From NCBI RefSeq assembly GCF_000238315.3, contig NZ_CP011925.1, forward strand, positions 124,001-188,000: 64,000 nt of DNA, given 5' to 3'. The DNA comes from Pseudoalteromonas piscicida (GTDB lineage: Bacteria > Pseudomonadota > Gammaproteobacteria > Enterobacterales > Alteromonadaceae). How positions within the stretch are numbered: position 1 is the stretch's first letter; every line of letters starts with the position of its first letter. The notes under the pieces are model-generated. The model did no database searches, had not been told where the DNA came from, and saw only the letters and a list, made by a program, of their open reading frames with translations. Shown here in pieces: positions 7,792-16,104 of the stretch. The position numbers and the translations under genes are program-made.

Positions 7792-8574
7792 ATGAAAGAC
7801 ATAACCAAGACAACCGAACTACACGCTGTCAATCCGAAATCATTCGTTGACAGTCACTGTAAACCAGACGCTGCTGTTTTTTTGGGAGTGGGAAGTGCCG
7901 CCAGCGCTGCAACTCTAGGGTGCTCTGCCTGTGTATTGACCCATAAAGGCCTACCTTGGTTATTGATAGATTGTGGCTTTGATACGGTGTCGCGTTATAA
8001 AAAGCATTTTTCGTCATTACCCGATGCTGTGTTTATCACCCACCTTCATTATGACCATATCGGTGGATTGGAGCAGCTTTACTTTCAGGCTGCATTGAGT
8101 CAGCACCAAGTCACTTTATACGCCCCAGCAGAGCTAGTTGTTGGGTTGTGTAATATGCTCGCGTACACCGGGCTAAGCGAAGGGAATTGCGGTGTATGGC
8201 AGGTTTTTCGTTTATTTCCAATCACTGAAAGCTTTCTTCATCGTGGGCAGCGTATACATAGTTATGCCGTTCGTCATCATGAGCCCAACAGTGCTTTTTC
8301 GTTACATCTCCCAGGTCACCTGTTTTACAGTGGTGATACTAAGGCGATTCCTGAGCTGCTCCATCACCACGTCAGTAACGGCGAGGTTATTTTTCATGAC
8401 TGCGGTCTTGCAAACAATCCCAGTCACTGCTCCCTTAATGAGTTGTTGATGAGCTATCGTGAAGACATCATTAAAAATATTTGGGTCTATCATTACCAGC
8501 ATCAAGAAGATGTTGTGAAGTTCGAACGCGCAGAACTCAAAGTGGCTATCGCTGAGCAGCCGATTGCGCTTTAA
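7792..8574 (+). CDS. Metallo-beta-lactamase-fold hydrolase
   Basis: A 260-residue protein from ATG 7792; a TTG at 7765 is in frame, but the upstream residues add no motif. It has the metal-binding signature THLHYDHIGG (H84, H86, D88, H89), a later histidine in the YAVRHHEPNS segment, and the aspartate of FYSGDTKAIPEL, as in RNase Z-like and phosphodiesterase-type MBL proteins. No signal peptide is present, so it is cytoplasmic. The substrate is not evident; cyclic nucleotides, phosphonate intermediates or RNA-related substrates are all possible within the fold. The candidate Pho box upstream would favour a phosphodiester substrate. Its 3' end overlaps the convergent HPt gene by 4 bases. Confidence 0.8.
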   Translation: MKDITKTTELHAVNPKSFVDSHCKPDAAVFLGVGSAASAATLGCSACVLTHKGLPWLLIDCGFDTVSRYKKHFSSLPDAVFITHLHYDHIGGLEQLYFQAALSQHQVTLYAPAELVVGLCNMLAYTGLSEGNCGVWQVFRLFPITESFLHRGQRIHSYAVRHHEPNSAFSLHLPGHLFYSGDTKAIPELLHHHVSNGEVIFHDCGLANNPSHCSLNELLMSYREDIIKNIWVYHYQHQEDVVKFERAELKVAIAEQPIAL

Positions 8575-8927
8575 TTTTGCGACTGAGAGGTTAAATAGGC
8601 TTTTAGTTCTCGAACAAACTCGCTGCCGATCTCATGGTGTATCGCTTTTATTTTTTCGGCGCACTCAATGGTGTTGTTATCAAGTGCCGAATATTCTAAC
8701 GCCTGTAGATGTTCAGCTAGTACCTCTGCACCCACTGCTTTGGCGGAGGTTTTGAGGTAATGAGCTTCGTCTTTTAACGCTTGAAAAGCACGAGTTTGGT
8801 ATGCAGTTTTAATTTTTGCGCAGCTAGATTTTGATTGCACTAGAAAGTCGGTGTAAAACTTTTTCGCCGTAGCAAAATCATCACCGATTAAATCGATAAG
8901 CACCTGAGGGTTGAGGGTTTTGCTCAT
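8571..8927 (-). CDS. HPt phosphotransfer protein
   Basis: A 118-residue all-helical protein consisting of one Hpt domain. The motif EAHYLKTSAKAVGAE contains the phospho-accepting H56 in the AHxLKxxAxxVGA context. The ATG at 8927 overlaps the TGA of the hybrid kinase (ATGA, 8924-8927), so the two are translationally coupled. It probably receives phosphate from the kinase's receiver domain and passes it to a response regulator elsewhere; no output regulator adjoins it here. The frame is open to 8951, but the coupled start is preferred. Confidence 0.85.
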   Translation of the reverse strand: MSKTLNPQVLIDLIGDDFATAKKFYTDFLVQSKSSCAKIKTAYQTRAFQALKDEAHYLKTSAKAVGAEVLAEHLQALEYSALDNNTIECAEKIKAIHHEIGSEFVRELKAYLTSQSQN

Positions 8928-11680
8928 TGTGTAAGGTCCATATCTAACCATTTATCTAAGGTGTTTTTAAGCTCTTGTAATCGCACCGGTTTGCTAACAT
9001 AGTCATTCATGCCACTATCTAAACAAAGCTCTTTATCCCCTTTCATAGCAGCGCCTGTGACGGCAACAATAGGAATGGCTTTGCGCTCTTCTGTGGACTC
9101 AAATGCGCGAATTAACTTAGTTAATTCATAGCCATCTATCTCTGGCATATGGCAATCCGTCAACAAAAGCTGATATTGCTGGCTTTTATACATCGCCAAG
9201 GCTTCTTTGCCGTTATTGGCAATATCACAGGAAACTCCAAGTCTAGAAAGCTGTTTGACGATGAGTTTTTGGTTAAAGGGGTTATCCTCGGCAAGGAGTA
9301 TATGTTGCTTACCACTCGTATCCGATTCATCATCGGTAGGGCTAGATACTTTATCGTCTAGTGAAAGTAGCGCATCTAGTTCACTGAGATCGTTTAATTC
9401 ACCTAAATCAGCCTCGTCATTTTGCTGACTTACTTTAAGTTTACTCAGTAATTGACCGATAGCGTATTGAGTCTGCGGTGCAATTGGTTTTGGTTTTTGT
9501 GTGGTTAACGCTGTACTGTTCAAGTTAGCAAACGCTTTTTCATCCAGAAATACTAACTCTGGAATAGGTGAGCGTATTTGCTCTGCACAGGCTCCTGCTT
9601 GCGTTGTGACAACACGAATAAGTGCGGTATCGTCTGTCTCTTTGATTTCATTGGGTGACTCGATGACTTTGAGCTCATTGCAAAAATGCGTGCAGGCATT
9701 GTACAACTGAGTCAGCGCCAACGAACTTTGCCAAGGCGTATCACTTAACCAGTAGAGCGTATTAAATAGAATATTGGGCTGCTGTTGTGTTCTTGGGCGC
9801 CAAATAGGAATGGTAATGGTAAAAGTTGAGCCTTCACCGGATTTACTTTTTAAGACGACCTTGCCGCCCATTAAGTCAATAAGCTTGCCACATATTGCAA
9901 GCCCTAACCCCGTACCACCGTATTTTCTCGTGATAGAGCGTTCGGCTTGTGTAAAGGGGGTAAACAGTTTCTTCTGTACTTCTGGTGCAATGCCAATGCC
10001 ATTGTCTTCTATCTTAAATATCAAGTGAGATAAGGCCACGCCTTCACATGCCCAGTGCACATTGATGGTGACTTTTGCACCGCCTTCTCTATCTGCAACG
10101 CTAAATTTGATGGCATTGCTGACAACGTTAAAGATAATTTGCCGTACTCTATTTTCATCGCCAATCACTTCTAGCGGTAGTTTTATGTCCTCATGCACCG
10201 TTAATTTTACTGATTTGTCTCGCGCGTGGGCTTCAAAGGTTTTGATGATGTTATTGAGCATTTTAGAAGGGGAAAACGGGTAGCTCTCAAGCTCCATTTT
10301 TCCTTGTTCAACTTTGGCTAGGTCTAAAATGTCTTTCAATATTGAGACTAAATTATTGGCTGAAATAGACGCAGTTTCTAAGAGTTCTTGGTTGTCTTCA
10401 TCAAGCTCTGATAGTGCCATGAGATCTAAGGAGCCGATAATGCCATTCATGGGAGTTCTGAGTTCATGGCTCATCATGGACAAAAAATCTGATTTAGTAC
10501 GATTGGCCTGCTCAGCTTTAATTATCGCAGCTTCAAGATCTGCGGTGCGTTCTGCGACGCGCTGCTCTAATTCTTGATTAATGTGCTGGAGTTTTTTCTG
10601 GGCAATATATACATCGGTTTGATCGATAACAACGCCGTCAATACGTGCTGGCCGACCCTGTTCATCAAGCCCCACAACACCTTTGGCATACACTACAACA
10701 ATGTCTTTATCGTTGAGCAGGCCGCGATAACGCTGCTCAAAGGTTTCACCTGAGTTTAGCGACGCTTCTAGCGCTTGAGTAACACGTGCTTTATCGTCGG
10801 GGTGAAGGCTAGCTTCCCAAAGATGCAAATTGCCGATATCGTCTTCCGAAAGCTTGAAGATTTCATTCGCTTGATGATCCCAATTCCAGATCCATTGATT
10901 CGCCACTCGTATTGCTCGCCAAGTGCCTATTTTCCCCGCTTGCATGGCAAGTTCTTTGCTTTCTTCTGCATCATGTAATGCGACTAGCATGTCTTTTTCG
11001 TGAGTACAGTCAGCTAAAATCCCATAAACACTGTGTGTGCGAATACAATACTTAACTTGCTCTCCCTTGAACTCAAACCAATGAATTGTTCCCCTTACCT
11101 CAAGCCTGAACTCAAAATGCAGCATAAGCCCTTGTTCAATATGGTGAGCGAGTAGCTCGGCAAATAGCGGCTGATCTTCGTGGTAAATCATGCTTTTTAA
11201 GGTGTCCCAGTCAAGTTCTGCTGACGCTGGGAGGCCTATCAGTGATTTAAATTTAGGAGAAAAATACGCTGTCTTATTAAGGAGATCGTAGCACCAAACT
11301 CCTAGGTTTGCGCTGTTGACGGCGTGGCGCAAAATTCGAGTCTGTTCGTCTTCCAAAGGGTTTTGACAATAATACGTAGAGAGCTCGGCAATATGTACAA
11401 ATATTTCGTTGCTGCGAACATCATAAAATGACAGTAAAAATTGTACATTTGGCGATGTGCGCAACGACACTTGTACCAAAGAGCCATCAGCAATTGTTTT
11501 TTGCTGTTCTTCTACGCATAAAGGAAAGATAAATAAGTCTTCAAGGTGCTTATTGATGACGTTATCGACAGGTGCGAACAGTTTTTCCGCAACGGCGGTT
11601 GTATGACTGACATACCATTCAGATGTAACAATCAAAATTGGCATACTGTCTTTTAGCGCTGTTAGCATCGTATCCCCCAT
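8924..11680 (-). CDS. Hybrid sensor histidine kinase (PAS-PAS-HisKA-HATPase-REC)
   Basis: A 918-residue protein from ATG 11680, which follows GAGGATATT (good ribosome site); an in-frame TTG at 11698 lacks one. PAS/PAC-type sensor segments fill about residues 90-370 (ILRHAVNSANLGVWCYDLL; AMQAGKIGTWRAIRV). A coiled coil (QELEQRVAERTADLEAAI) leads to HisKA with MMSHELRTPMNGIIG (H405). The HATPase_c domain has NAIKFS, DNGIGI and KYGGTGLGLAI. The C-terminal receiver has LLAEDNPFNQ and phospho-acceptor D842 in LLLTDCHMPEIDG. There is no transmembrane segment, so it is a cytosolic sensor, resembling BarA/TorS-type phosphorelays but with the HPt on a separate coupled gene. The signal is unknown. Confidence 0.88.
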   Translation of the reverse strand: MGDTMLTALKDSMPILIVTSEWYVSHTTAVAEKLFAPVDNVINKHLEDLFIFPLCVEEQQKTIADGSLVQVSLRTSPNVQFLLSFYDVRSNEIFVHIAELSTYYCQNPLEDEQTRILRHAVNSANLGVWCYDLLNKTAYFSPKFKSLIGLPASAELDWDTLKSMIYHEDQPLFAELLAHHIEQGLMLHFEFRLEVRGTIHWFEFKGEQVKYCIRTHSVYGILADCTHEKDMLVALHDAEESKELAMQAGKIGTWRAIRVANQWIWNWDHQANEIFKLSEDDIGNLHLWEASLHPDDKARVTQALEASLNSGETFEQRYRGLLNDKDIVVVYAKGVVGLDEQGRPARIDGVVIDQTDVYIAQKKLQHINQELEQRVAERTADLEAAIIKAEQANRTKSDFLSMMSHELRTPMNGIIGSLDLMALSELDEDNQELLETASISANNLVSILKDILDLAKVEQGKMELESYPFSPSKMLNNIIKTFEAHARDKSVKLTVHEDIKLPLEVIGDENRVRQIIFNVVSNAIKFSVADREGGAKVTINVHWACEGVALSHLIFKIEDNGIGIAPEVQKKLFTPFTQAERSITRKYGGTGLGLAICGKLIDLMGGKVVLKSKSGEGSTFTITIPIWRPRTQQQPNILFNTLYWLSDTPWQSSLALTQLYNACTHFCNELKVIESPNEIKETDDTALIRVVTTQAGACAEQIRSPIPELVFLDEKAFANLNSTALTTQKPKPIAPQTQYAIGQLLSKLKVSQQNDEADLGELNDLSELDALLSLDDKVSSPTDDESDTSGKQHILLAEDNPFNQKLIVKQLSRLGVSCDIANNGKEALAMYKSQQYQLLLTDCHMPEIDGYELTKLIRAFESTEERKAIPIVAVTGAAMKGDKELCLDSGMNDYVSKPVRLQELKNTLDKWLDMDLTQ

Positions 11681-11912
11681 AATATCCTCATAAAACAATA
11701 TAGCAGTTCATGATTAACTTGCTGGATTTATGGTCGATCTATTGATGTTTAGGTGGAAGGGTAAAGGTTGTAAATTGTAGAAAGCCATCGCGACCTATGA
11801 AGTCGTCGATGGATTGATGAAAAGACTCTTATTCTTAAAAGAAAAATAGTCAGCAGTGTAAAGCAATATTTTGCTTTCCTCTAACCGTACGAGTACCATA
11901 TCACGCGGCGGT

Positions 11913-12803
11913 TTACACCGCCTCTACATTGAGCCTTTCTGCGAGTAGCTGGCGCTCAGTATTTAATCCTCTGTAGTCTCGAAGTCCTGCGAGAAGCGCC
12001 CTGATTAATACTGTGTCAGGGTTTTCACATTGTAGTTGAGCTTCCAACAGAGCGATTGTATGGTCTACGATCTCACGCTTTTGTGGTGCAAGCTTGAGCT
12101 TTTGAGATTTTTCTTGGAGCTGTAAAAAAGCTTGTTGGACTTTTTGTTCGTGGAGTTGTCGTTTTTTGACTTCGATCTCTTTTTGGGACGGAAAATCCTG
12201 CTCGGTTAACACTGGCAACAGTGCTTGATTTGGTAGCGCTGTACAAATTGAGTCCATGCATGACACCACCCAATTAACCAGCTTTTCAGTGTCGAAATCA
12301 ATACCTTCGATCACGGGAAGCGAAAGGTAGTTAGCTATAATGCCATCAAGCGTCATCGCGAGATCAGTTTTCCATGGCCGGACTTGCTCGCCATAGTTTT
12401 CAAGTAAAAAACCTTCCTGTAGCGTAAGCCACGTCAAGCGAAACTCTTGATAGAACATGATCAAATTATTTGAAAAACTCAGTGACTCTTCCTGCAATAA
12501 GAGCTGAAACATCGCTTGGTACTGCTGTAAATCTTCGTGCTGGAAGCGGATTTGTTGTTTTAGCTTGGCAATTGGAGTCAATTTATCACTTTCTAATATC
12601 GCTCTTATTTTATCCAGCAGATCCGCTGTTTGACGCTCAAAAACGGCTAATAGTAGTTCGTCTTTTGACTTAAAGTGTAGGTAGATAGCACCTTTCGAAA
12701 TGCCCACTTTATTGGCGATGGTTTGCATGCTAAAGGCACAATCGGCCTCAGCTAAAAGTAACTGCTCCGCGCATGCCAGTATTAATTTCCGCTTATCAGA
12801 CAT
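11913..12803 (-). CDS. TetR-family transcriptional repressor
   Basis: A 296-residue protein, longer than the usual 200. The N-terminal TetR helix-turn-helix is clear: FSMQTIANKVGISKGAIYLHFKSKDELL (residues about 23-50). The middle is an all-helical ligand-binding domain, and the last about 90 residues are a charged helical extension (KEIEVKKRQLHEQKVQQAFLQ), which may dimerise. It is divergent from the ABC exporter at 12929, with a 42-bp inverted repeat between the two starts, so it most likely represses itself and the exporter. Its stop codon lies in a small GGCGGT...ACCGCC stem that could act as a weak terminator. The ligand is unknown. Confidence 0.88.
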   Translation of the reverse strand: MSDKRKLILACAEQLLLAEADCAFSMQTIANKVGISKGAIYLHFKSKDELLLAVFERQTADLLDKIRAILESDKLTPIAKLKQQIRFQHEDLQQYQAMFQLLLQEESLSFSNNLIMFYQEFRLTWLTLQEGFLLENYGEQVRPWKTDLAMTLDGIIANYLSLPVIEGIDFDTEKLVNWVVSCMDSICTALPNQALLPVLTEQDFPSQKEIEVKKRQLHEQKVQQAFLQLQEKSQKLKLAPQKREIVDHTIALLEAQLQCENPDTVLIRALLAGLRDYRGLNTERQLLAERLNVEAV

Positions 12804-12831
12804 AGCTCCTCCTGTTCACATTGCAGTATAC

Positions 12832-12873
12832 AGTCAATTTAAAAATGACCAATAGGTCAGTTTTAAATTGACT
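12832..12873. promoter_or_regulatory. TetR operator (19-bp inverted repeat) between the TetR and ABC genes
   Basis: The left arm AGTCAATTTAAAAATGACC (12832-12850) and the reverse complement of the right arm (12855-12873) differ at one position; the spacer is AATA. The inner core TGACC-AATA-GGTCA resembles TetR-family operators. It lies 29 bases upstream of the tetR start and 55 bases upstream of the ABC start, covering both presumed promoters. Another half site, GGTCAATT, follows at about 12887. Confidence 0.8.
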
Positions 12874-12928
12874 AAACTTAAGGTTTGGTCAATTATTATA
12901 TTGTCTATTCAACGGGAACATAATAATT

Positions 12929-14659
12929 ATGAGCAATACATCATCTTTAATACAACTAGTCAGGCGCACGCGGCCAAGTTGCCTATTACTATCAACTCTG
13001 GTTTTGTTTACGCTTATCTCTAGTGTTTTAGGTTTGTTGGTGCCTTTGCAAACAAAAAAATTGCTGGAAGAACTCGGAGAAAATGGTCATTTTTCAAATG
13101 AACAGGTAGTCATATTAATTATGGTATTAGTGTTTTCCGCTGTGCTAACAGGGTTGATGACTTACATCATGGGTAAAATTGGCAATGAGCAAAAGCTTAA
13201 ATTACGCGGAGACCTTTTTCAGCACCTTATTCGTTTGCCTGTTTCCTTCTTTGATAATACTAGAGCTGGGGAGCCCGCGAATCGTATCGTAAAAGACACT
13301 GAAATTATTGAAAACCTTGTGAGCGAACAGTCTGTGTCTTTTATATCTGGTGTGGTTTCATTATTTGGCTCTTTTATTATTCTATGGTTTTTAGACTGGC
13401 AAATGACACTTGTAATGCTTGGTGCAGTTACGGCTAGTTTTCTGATTATCTTACCGTTTTCCGTGAGGCTAACGGATCTGTCTAAGTCATTACAAGATAC
13501 TGAAGCCTCTATGCTTGGAAGGTTAACCGAACTGTTTGCCAATATCCGCTTACTAAGAGCGCAAGGTGCAGAGAAAATAGAAGGTAAAAAGAATAATAAT
13601 GAATTGAAGTCACTCTATAAAACCGCAATGTCAGAACATACGCTTTTAGCGACCATGGGCGCATTGGTGAATTTAGTGATCATGGCTTCGATAGTGTTAG
13701 TACTAGGATTTGGCGCATCAAGGGTTGCCAACGGTGCGATGACGCTAGGTGCTTTTGTTGCGTTTATTATGTTTTTACTGAACATCGTGTTGCCGATGGG
13801 GCAGTTAAGCATGGTGGTAGCCGCGTTTAATAAAGCAAAAGGAGCGGCCGTTCGTATTAATGAGATCTTAGCAACGACACCACCAAATGAAGCTGGTCAT
13901 ACGATTAACCTGACTGATAAGTCAATTTATGTTCGCAACTTATCTTTTAGTTATGCTGATGACAAACCGGTATTTAAAAGCTTAAGCTGTGAATTCTTAA
14001 GTGGAAAAACGACCGCTATTGTTGGGCCATCAGGGGTTGGTAAGTCTACACTCTTCGCTTTGTTGCAGGGCTTTTATCAGGCGAGGCGTGGTTACATTGA
14101 AATTGCTGGGCTTAATGTTGAAGAGCTAGACCGAGCCAATTTAAGAGCGCAAATAGGCTACGTTGCGCAAGAGAGCCCGCTGTTGTGCGGCACCTTATAT
14201 GAAAACTTGGTCTACGGTACTTATGAGACAATAGATGATGAACAATTACAGCATGCCATTGCCACGGCCGATTTAGCAGAGTTTATCGCGACACTACCTG
14301 ATGGGTTGAGTACTCAAATTGGTGAGTGTGGCATTACTCTGTCTGGCGGACAAAGGCAACGAGTTGCATTGGCGCGAGCACTATTAAAAGACCCAGCATT
14401 GCTGCTGTTGGATGAAGCAACGGCAAGCCTTGATTCACAAAGTGAAGCCGCTATTCAAATTGCCCTGAAAAATGCAAAAAAAGGTCGCACTACAATTATC
14501 GCTGCGCATCGACTCAGTACGGTTATGGATGCTGATAATATTATCGTCATTAACAAAGGTGAGATTGAATCACAGGGAAACCATCAGTATCTGATGCAAC
14601 ATTCTTCACTTTACCAAAGCCTAGTGAACAAACAGTTCAGCCTTCAAGCTGCAAGCTAA
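12929..14659 (+). CDS. ABC-type multidrug exporter, fused TMD-NBD half transporter
   Basis: A 576-residue protein with the MsbA/LmrA/BmrA layout. Residues about 15-310 hold six membrane helices (LLLSTLVLFTLISSVLGLLV, VVILIMVLVFSAVLTGLMTY and four more). The nucleotide-binding domain has Walker A GPSGVGKST (about residue 365), Q-loop YVAQESPL, signature LSGGQRQR (about 471), Walker B ALLLLDEATASLD and H-loop AAHRLST. It would work as a homodimer in the inner membrane, exporting hydrophobic drugs or lipids. Control by the divergent TetR regulator supports an efflux role. It starts MSNTSS at ATG 12929 with a weak ribosome site. No outer-membrane or adaptor gene accompanies it. Confidence 0.88.
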   Translation: MSNTSSLIQLVRRTRPSCLLLSTLVLFTLISSVLGLLVPLQTKKLLEELGENGHFSNEQVVILIMVLVFSAVLTGLMTYIMGKIGNEQKLKLRGDLFQHLIRLPVSFFDNTRAGEPANRIVKDTEIIENLVSEQSVSFISGVVSLFGSFIILWFLDWQMTLVMLGAVTASFLIILPFSVRLTDLSKSLQDTEASMLGRLTELFANIRLLRAQGAEKIEGKKNNNELKSLYKTAMSEHTLLATMGALVNLVIMASIVLVLGFGASRVANGAMTLGAFVAFIMFLLNIVLPMGQLSMVVAAFNKAKGAAVRINEILATTPPNEAGHTINLTDKSIYVRNLSFSYADDKPVFKSLSCEFLSGKTTAIVGPSGVGKSTLFALLQGFYQARRGYIEIAGLNVEELDRANLRAQIGYVAQESPLLCGTLYENLVYGTYETIDDEQLQHAIATADLAEFIATLPDGLSTQIGECGITLSGGQRQRVALARALLKDPALLLLDEATASLDSQSEAAIQIALKNAKKGRTTIIAAHRLSTVMDADNIIVINKGEIESQGNHQYLMQHSSLYQSLVNKQFSLQAAS

Positions 14660-14883
14660 TAACTTTGGTTGGGGTCCGTCAGTTGGATAGGTGGAAAGTG
14701 AATGAACAGTAATGTCATTGGTAAATGGTTGTATTAATACTTTTTGGTGTTTTTTTAAAATTATATAGCACTAAAAGTTTAGATGTGATAGAAAGTAATC
14801 ATATTTAACTAAGTGCTATTTTTGTTATTGGTTAAAAAGGATTGGTTTTTAGGGAAGACAAATTAATTTTCGTAGGTTTGTTT

Positions 14884-15066
14884 ATGCCCCATAGAGCATC
14901 ACACACAAGTTCGCATACCTCTATCCCGCTGATTGTAGTGCTAACAAGCGTGTTGTTATTACTGACTTTACTGAGCTTTCCAAGTAAGAGCAAACAGCCT
15001 GTAGAAACCAAAGTCGCAATACATAAGAGCGGCGCGATAAAGCATGAAGTCCGCCCGACAGAATAA
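14884..15066 (+). CDS. Small single-span membrane protein
   Basis: A 60-residue frame from ATG 14884, preceded by TAGG at a workable distance. One hydrophobic helix (IPLIVVLTSVLLLLTLLSF, residues about 14-32) is followed by a basic tail. I recognise no family. It stands alone after the ABC exporter, separated by an A+T-rich gap that contains an ATAGCACT...AGTGCTAT inverted repeat followed by five T residues, which may end the exporter transcript. The coding call depends on length and the membrane helix only. Confidence 0.45.
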   Translation: MPHRASHTSSHTSIPLIVVLTSVLLLLTLLSFPSKSKQPVETKVAIHKSGAIKHEVRPTE

Positions 15067-15355
15067 GAATGAAAAATTCTTAGCTGCTTGTGGCTAGCTT
15101 GAAGTATCTAGCTCACACCAATACTTTACACTTTGTAACAGTTCAGGGTTACTAAATTTTATTTATTTAAAACATATAGTTAGTATCTTGAGCTGGCACC
15201 ACCATAAAGTTTCTGCAGGCATTCAGCCTATCATCTCACCTCGATAATTTGCTTATTATTTCTAACTCGGTATAGTTTGACGTCGGCCAGAATAGTAATA
15301 ATATTGCTCGGTTTATGGGCGCAGGACAAATTGGCCTTACTTCTCAGAGGCAGGT

Positions 15356-15817
15356 ATGCAATTAATTCAGTTAAAGTCAGATGACCCATAAGTAGTCGCG
15401 GTGTTTTCTGAAATCGATAAGCTTATGAATAGCTTATATCCAATCGCAAGTGCACAGTCTTTATCAATAGAAGAAATTAACCAACCTAACGTGTATGCCG
15501 TTGGCTTACAAAATGAAGAGGGCATTGTAGCGTGCGGTGCGATTGTAAAGCAGTTTGATAAAACCTTATACGGTGAAATTAAACGCTTGTACGTAAAACC
15601 TAGCTATCGAGGTAAAGGGCTTTCTAAACGTATTATGCAAATTTTGCTTCACTACGCGGGTGAAGCGCAGATCCCACTTATTCGGCTTGAAACCGGCTCT
15701 AAGCAAGCCAGTGCGATAAGTCTTTATGAGAGCTTGGGATTTGAGCGATGTGAACGCTTTGGTATGTACCGTGACAACCCGTTAAGTGTCTTTATGGCGT
15801 TATCACTGAAATCTTAA
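15356..15817 (+). pseudogene. GNAT acetyltransferase interrupted by an in-frame TAA at codon 12
   Basis: A strong ribosome site (AGAGGCAGGT) precedes ATG 15356, which reads MQLIQLKSDDP and then TAA (15389-15391). The same frame continues VVAVFSEIDKLMNSLYP and on through a full GNAT domain: AVGLQNEEGIVACGAIV, YVKPSYRGKGLSKRIM (acetyl-CoA loop R-x-x-G-K-G), ALYESLGF-type LYESLGFERCERFG. Only one base (CAA to TAA) need have changed. Translation could restart at GTG 15401 or ATG 15425, but neither has a ribosome site. It is therefore a recent pseudogene, a sequencing error or, less likely, an N-terminally shortened enzyme. The 3' end overlaps the convergent rof gene. Confidence 0.7.
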
Positions 15818-16045
15818 CCTAGTAAAATAGGGATTGTCGGTATCGGCAGAGATACTGGCAATCTCTGCAAGCACCACAGTGACAGTTTGATTTTCTCGCT
15901 CTAAAACTAAACACTCCTGTTTGCCGACTATGGCCGTGTTTTCGCACCTGCCACGCACAACGTCACCATCTTTCATCTCAATAGTAACCGCTAGGCGTTT
16001 TATACACGCCAGTTCAATATAATCATACTGTTGGCAACTGAGCAT
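15803..16045 (-). CDS. rof: Rof-like Rho-binding antiterminator
   Basis: An 80-residue protein from ATG 16045, which has AAGGG seven bases upstream; a GTG at 16072 would add nine unconserved residues. The sequence CQQYDYIELACIKRLAVTIEM, followed by KDGDVVRGRCENTAIV and ECLVLE, matches the Rof/YaeO family (Sm-like beta fold), which binds Rho and inhibits termination. The length is normal for the family. It is monocistronic and just downstream of a terminator hairpin that separates it from the prolyl oligopeptidase gene. Confidence 0.8.
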   Translation of the reverse strand: MLSCQQYDYIELACIKRLAVTIEMKDGDVVRGRCENTAIVGKQECLVLERENQTVTVVLAEIASISADTDNPYFTRLRFQ

Positions 16046-16065
16046 AGATAGGCCCTTATTGAATA

Positions 16066-16093
16066 AAGCCACCTCTACTCACAGGTGGCTTTT
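16066..16093 (-). terminator. Intrinsic terminator after the prolyl oligopeptidase gene
   Basis: AAGCCACCT (16066-16074) pairs with AGGTGGCTT (16083-16091) around an 8-base loop. Read leftward, the stem is followed by TTATT, and it starts 14 bases after the peptidase stop. It could act in both directions. Confidence 0.7.
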
Positions 16094-16104
16094 CGAACTT
16101 AACT

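Noticed and set aside
11913-11928. GGCGGT...ACCGCC stem at the tetR stop as a terminator
   Set aside because: Short stem with no T-tract; too weak to list as a separate terminator.
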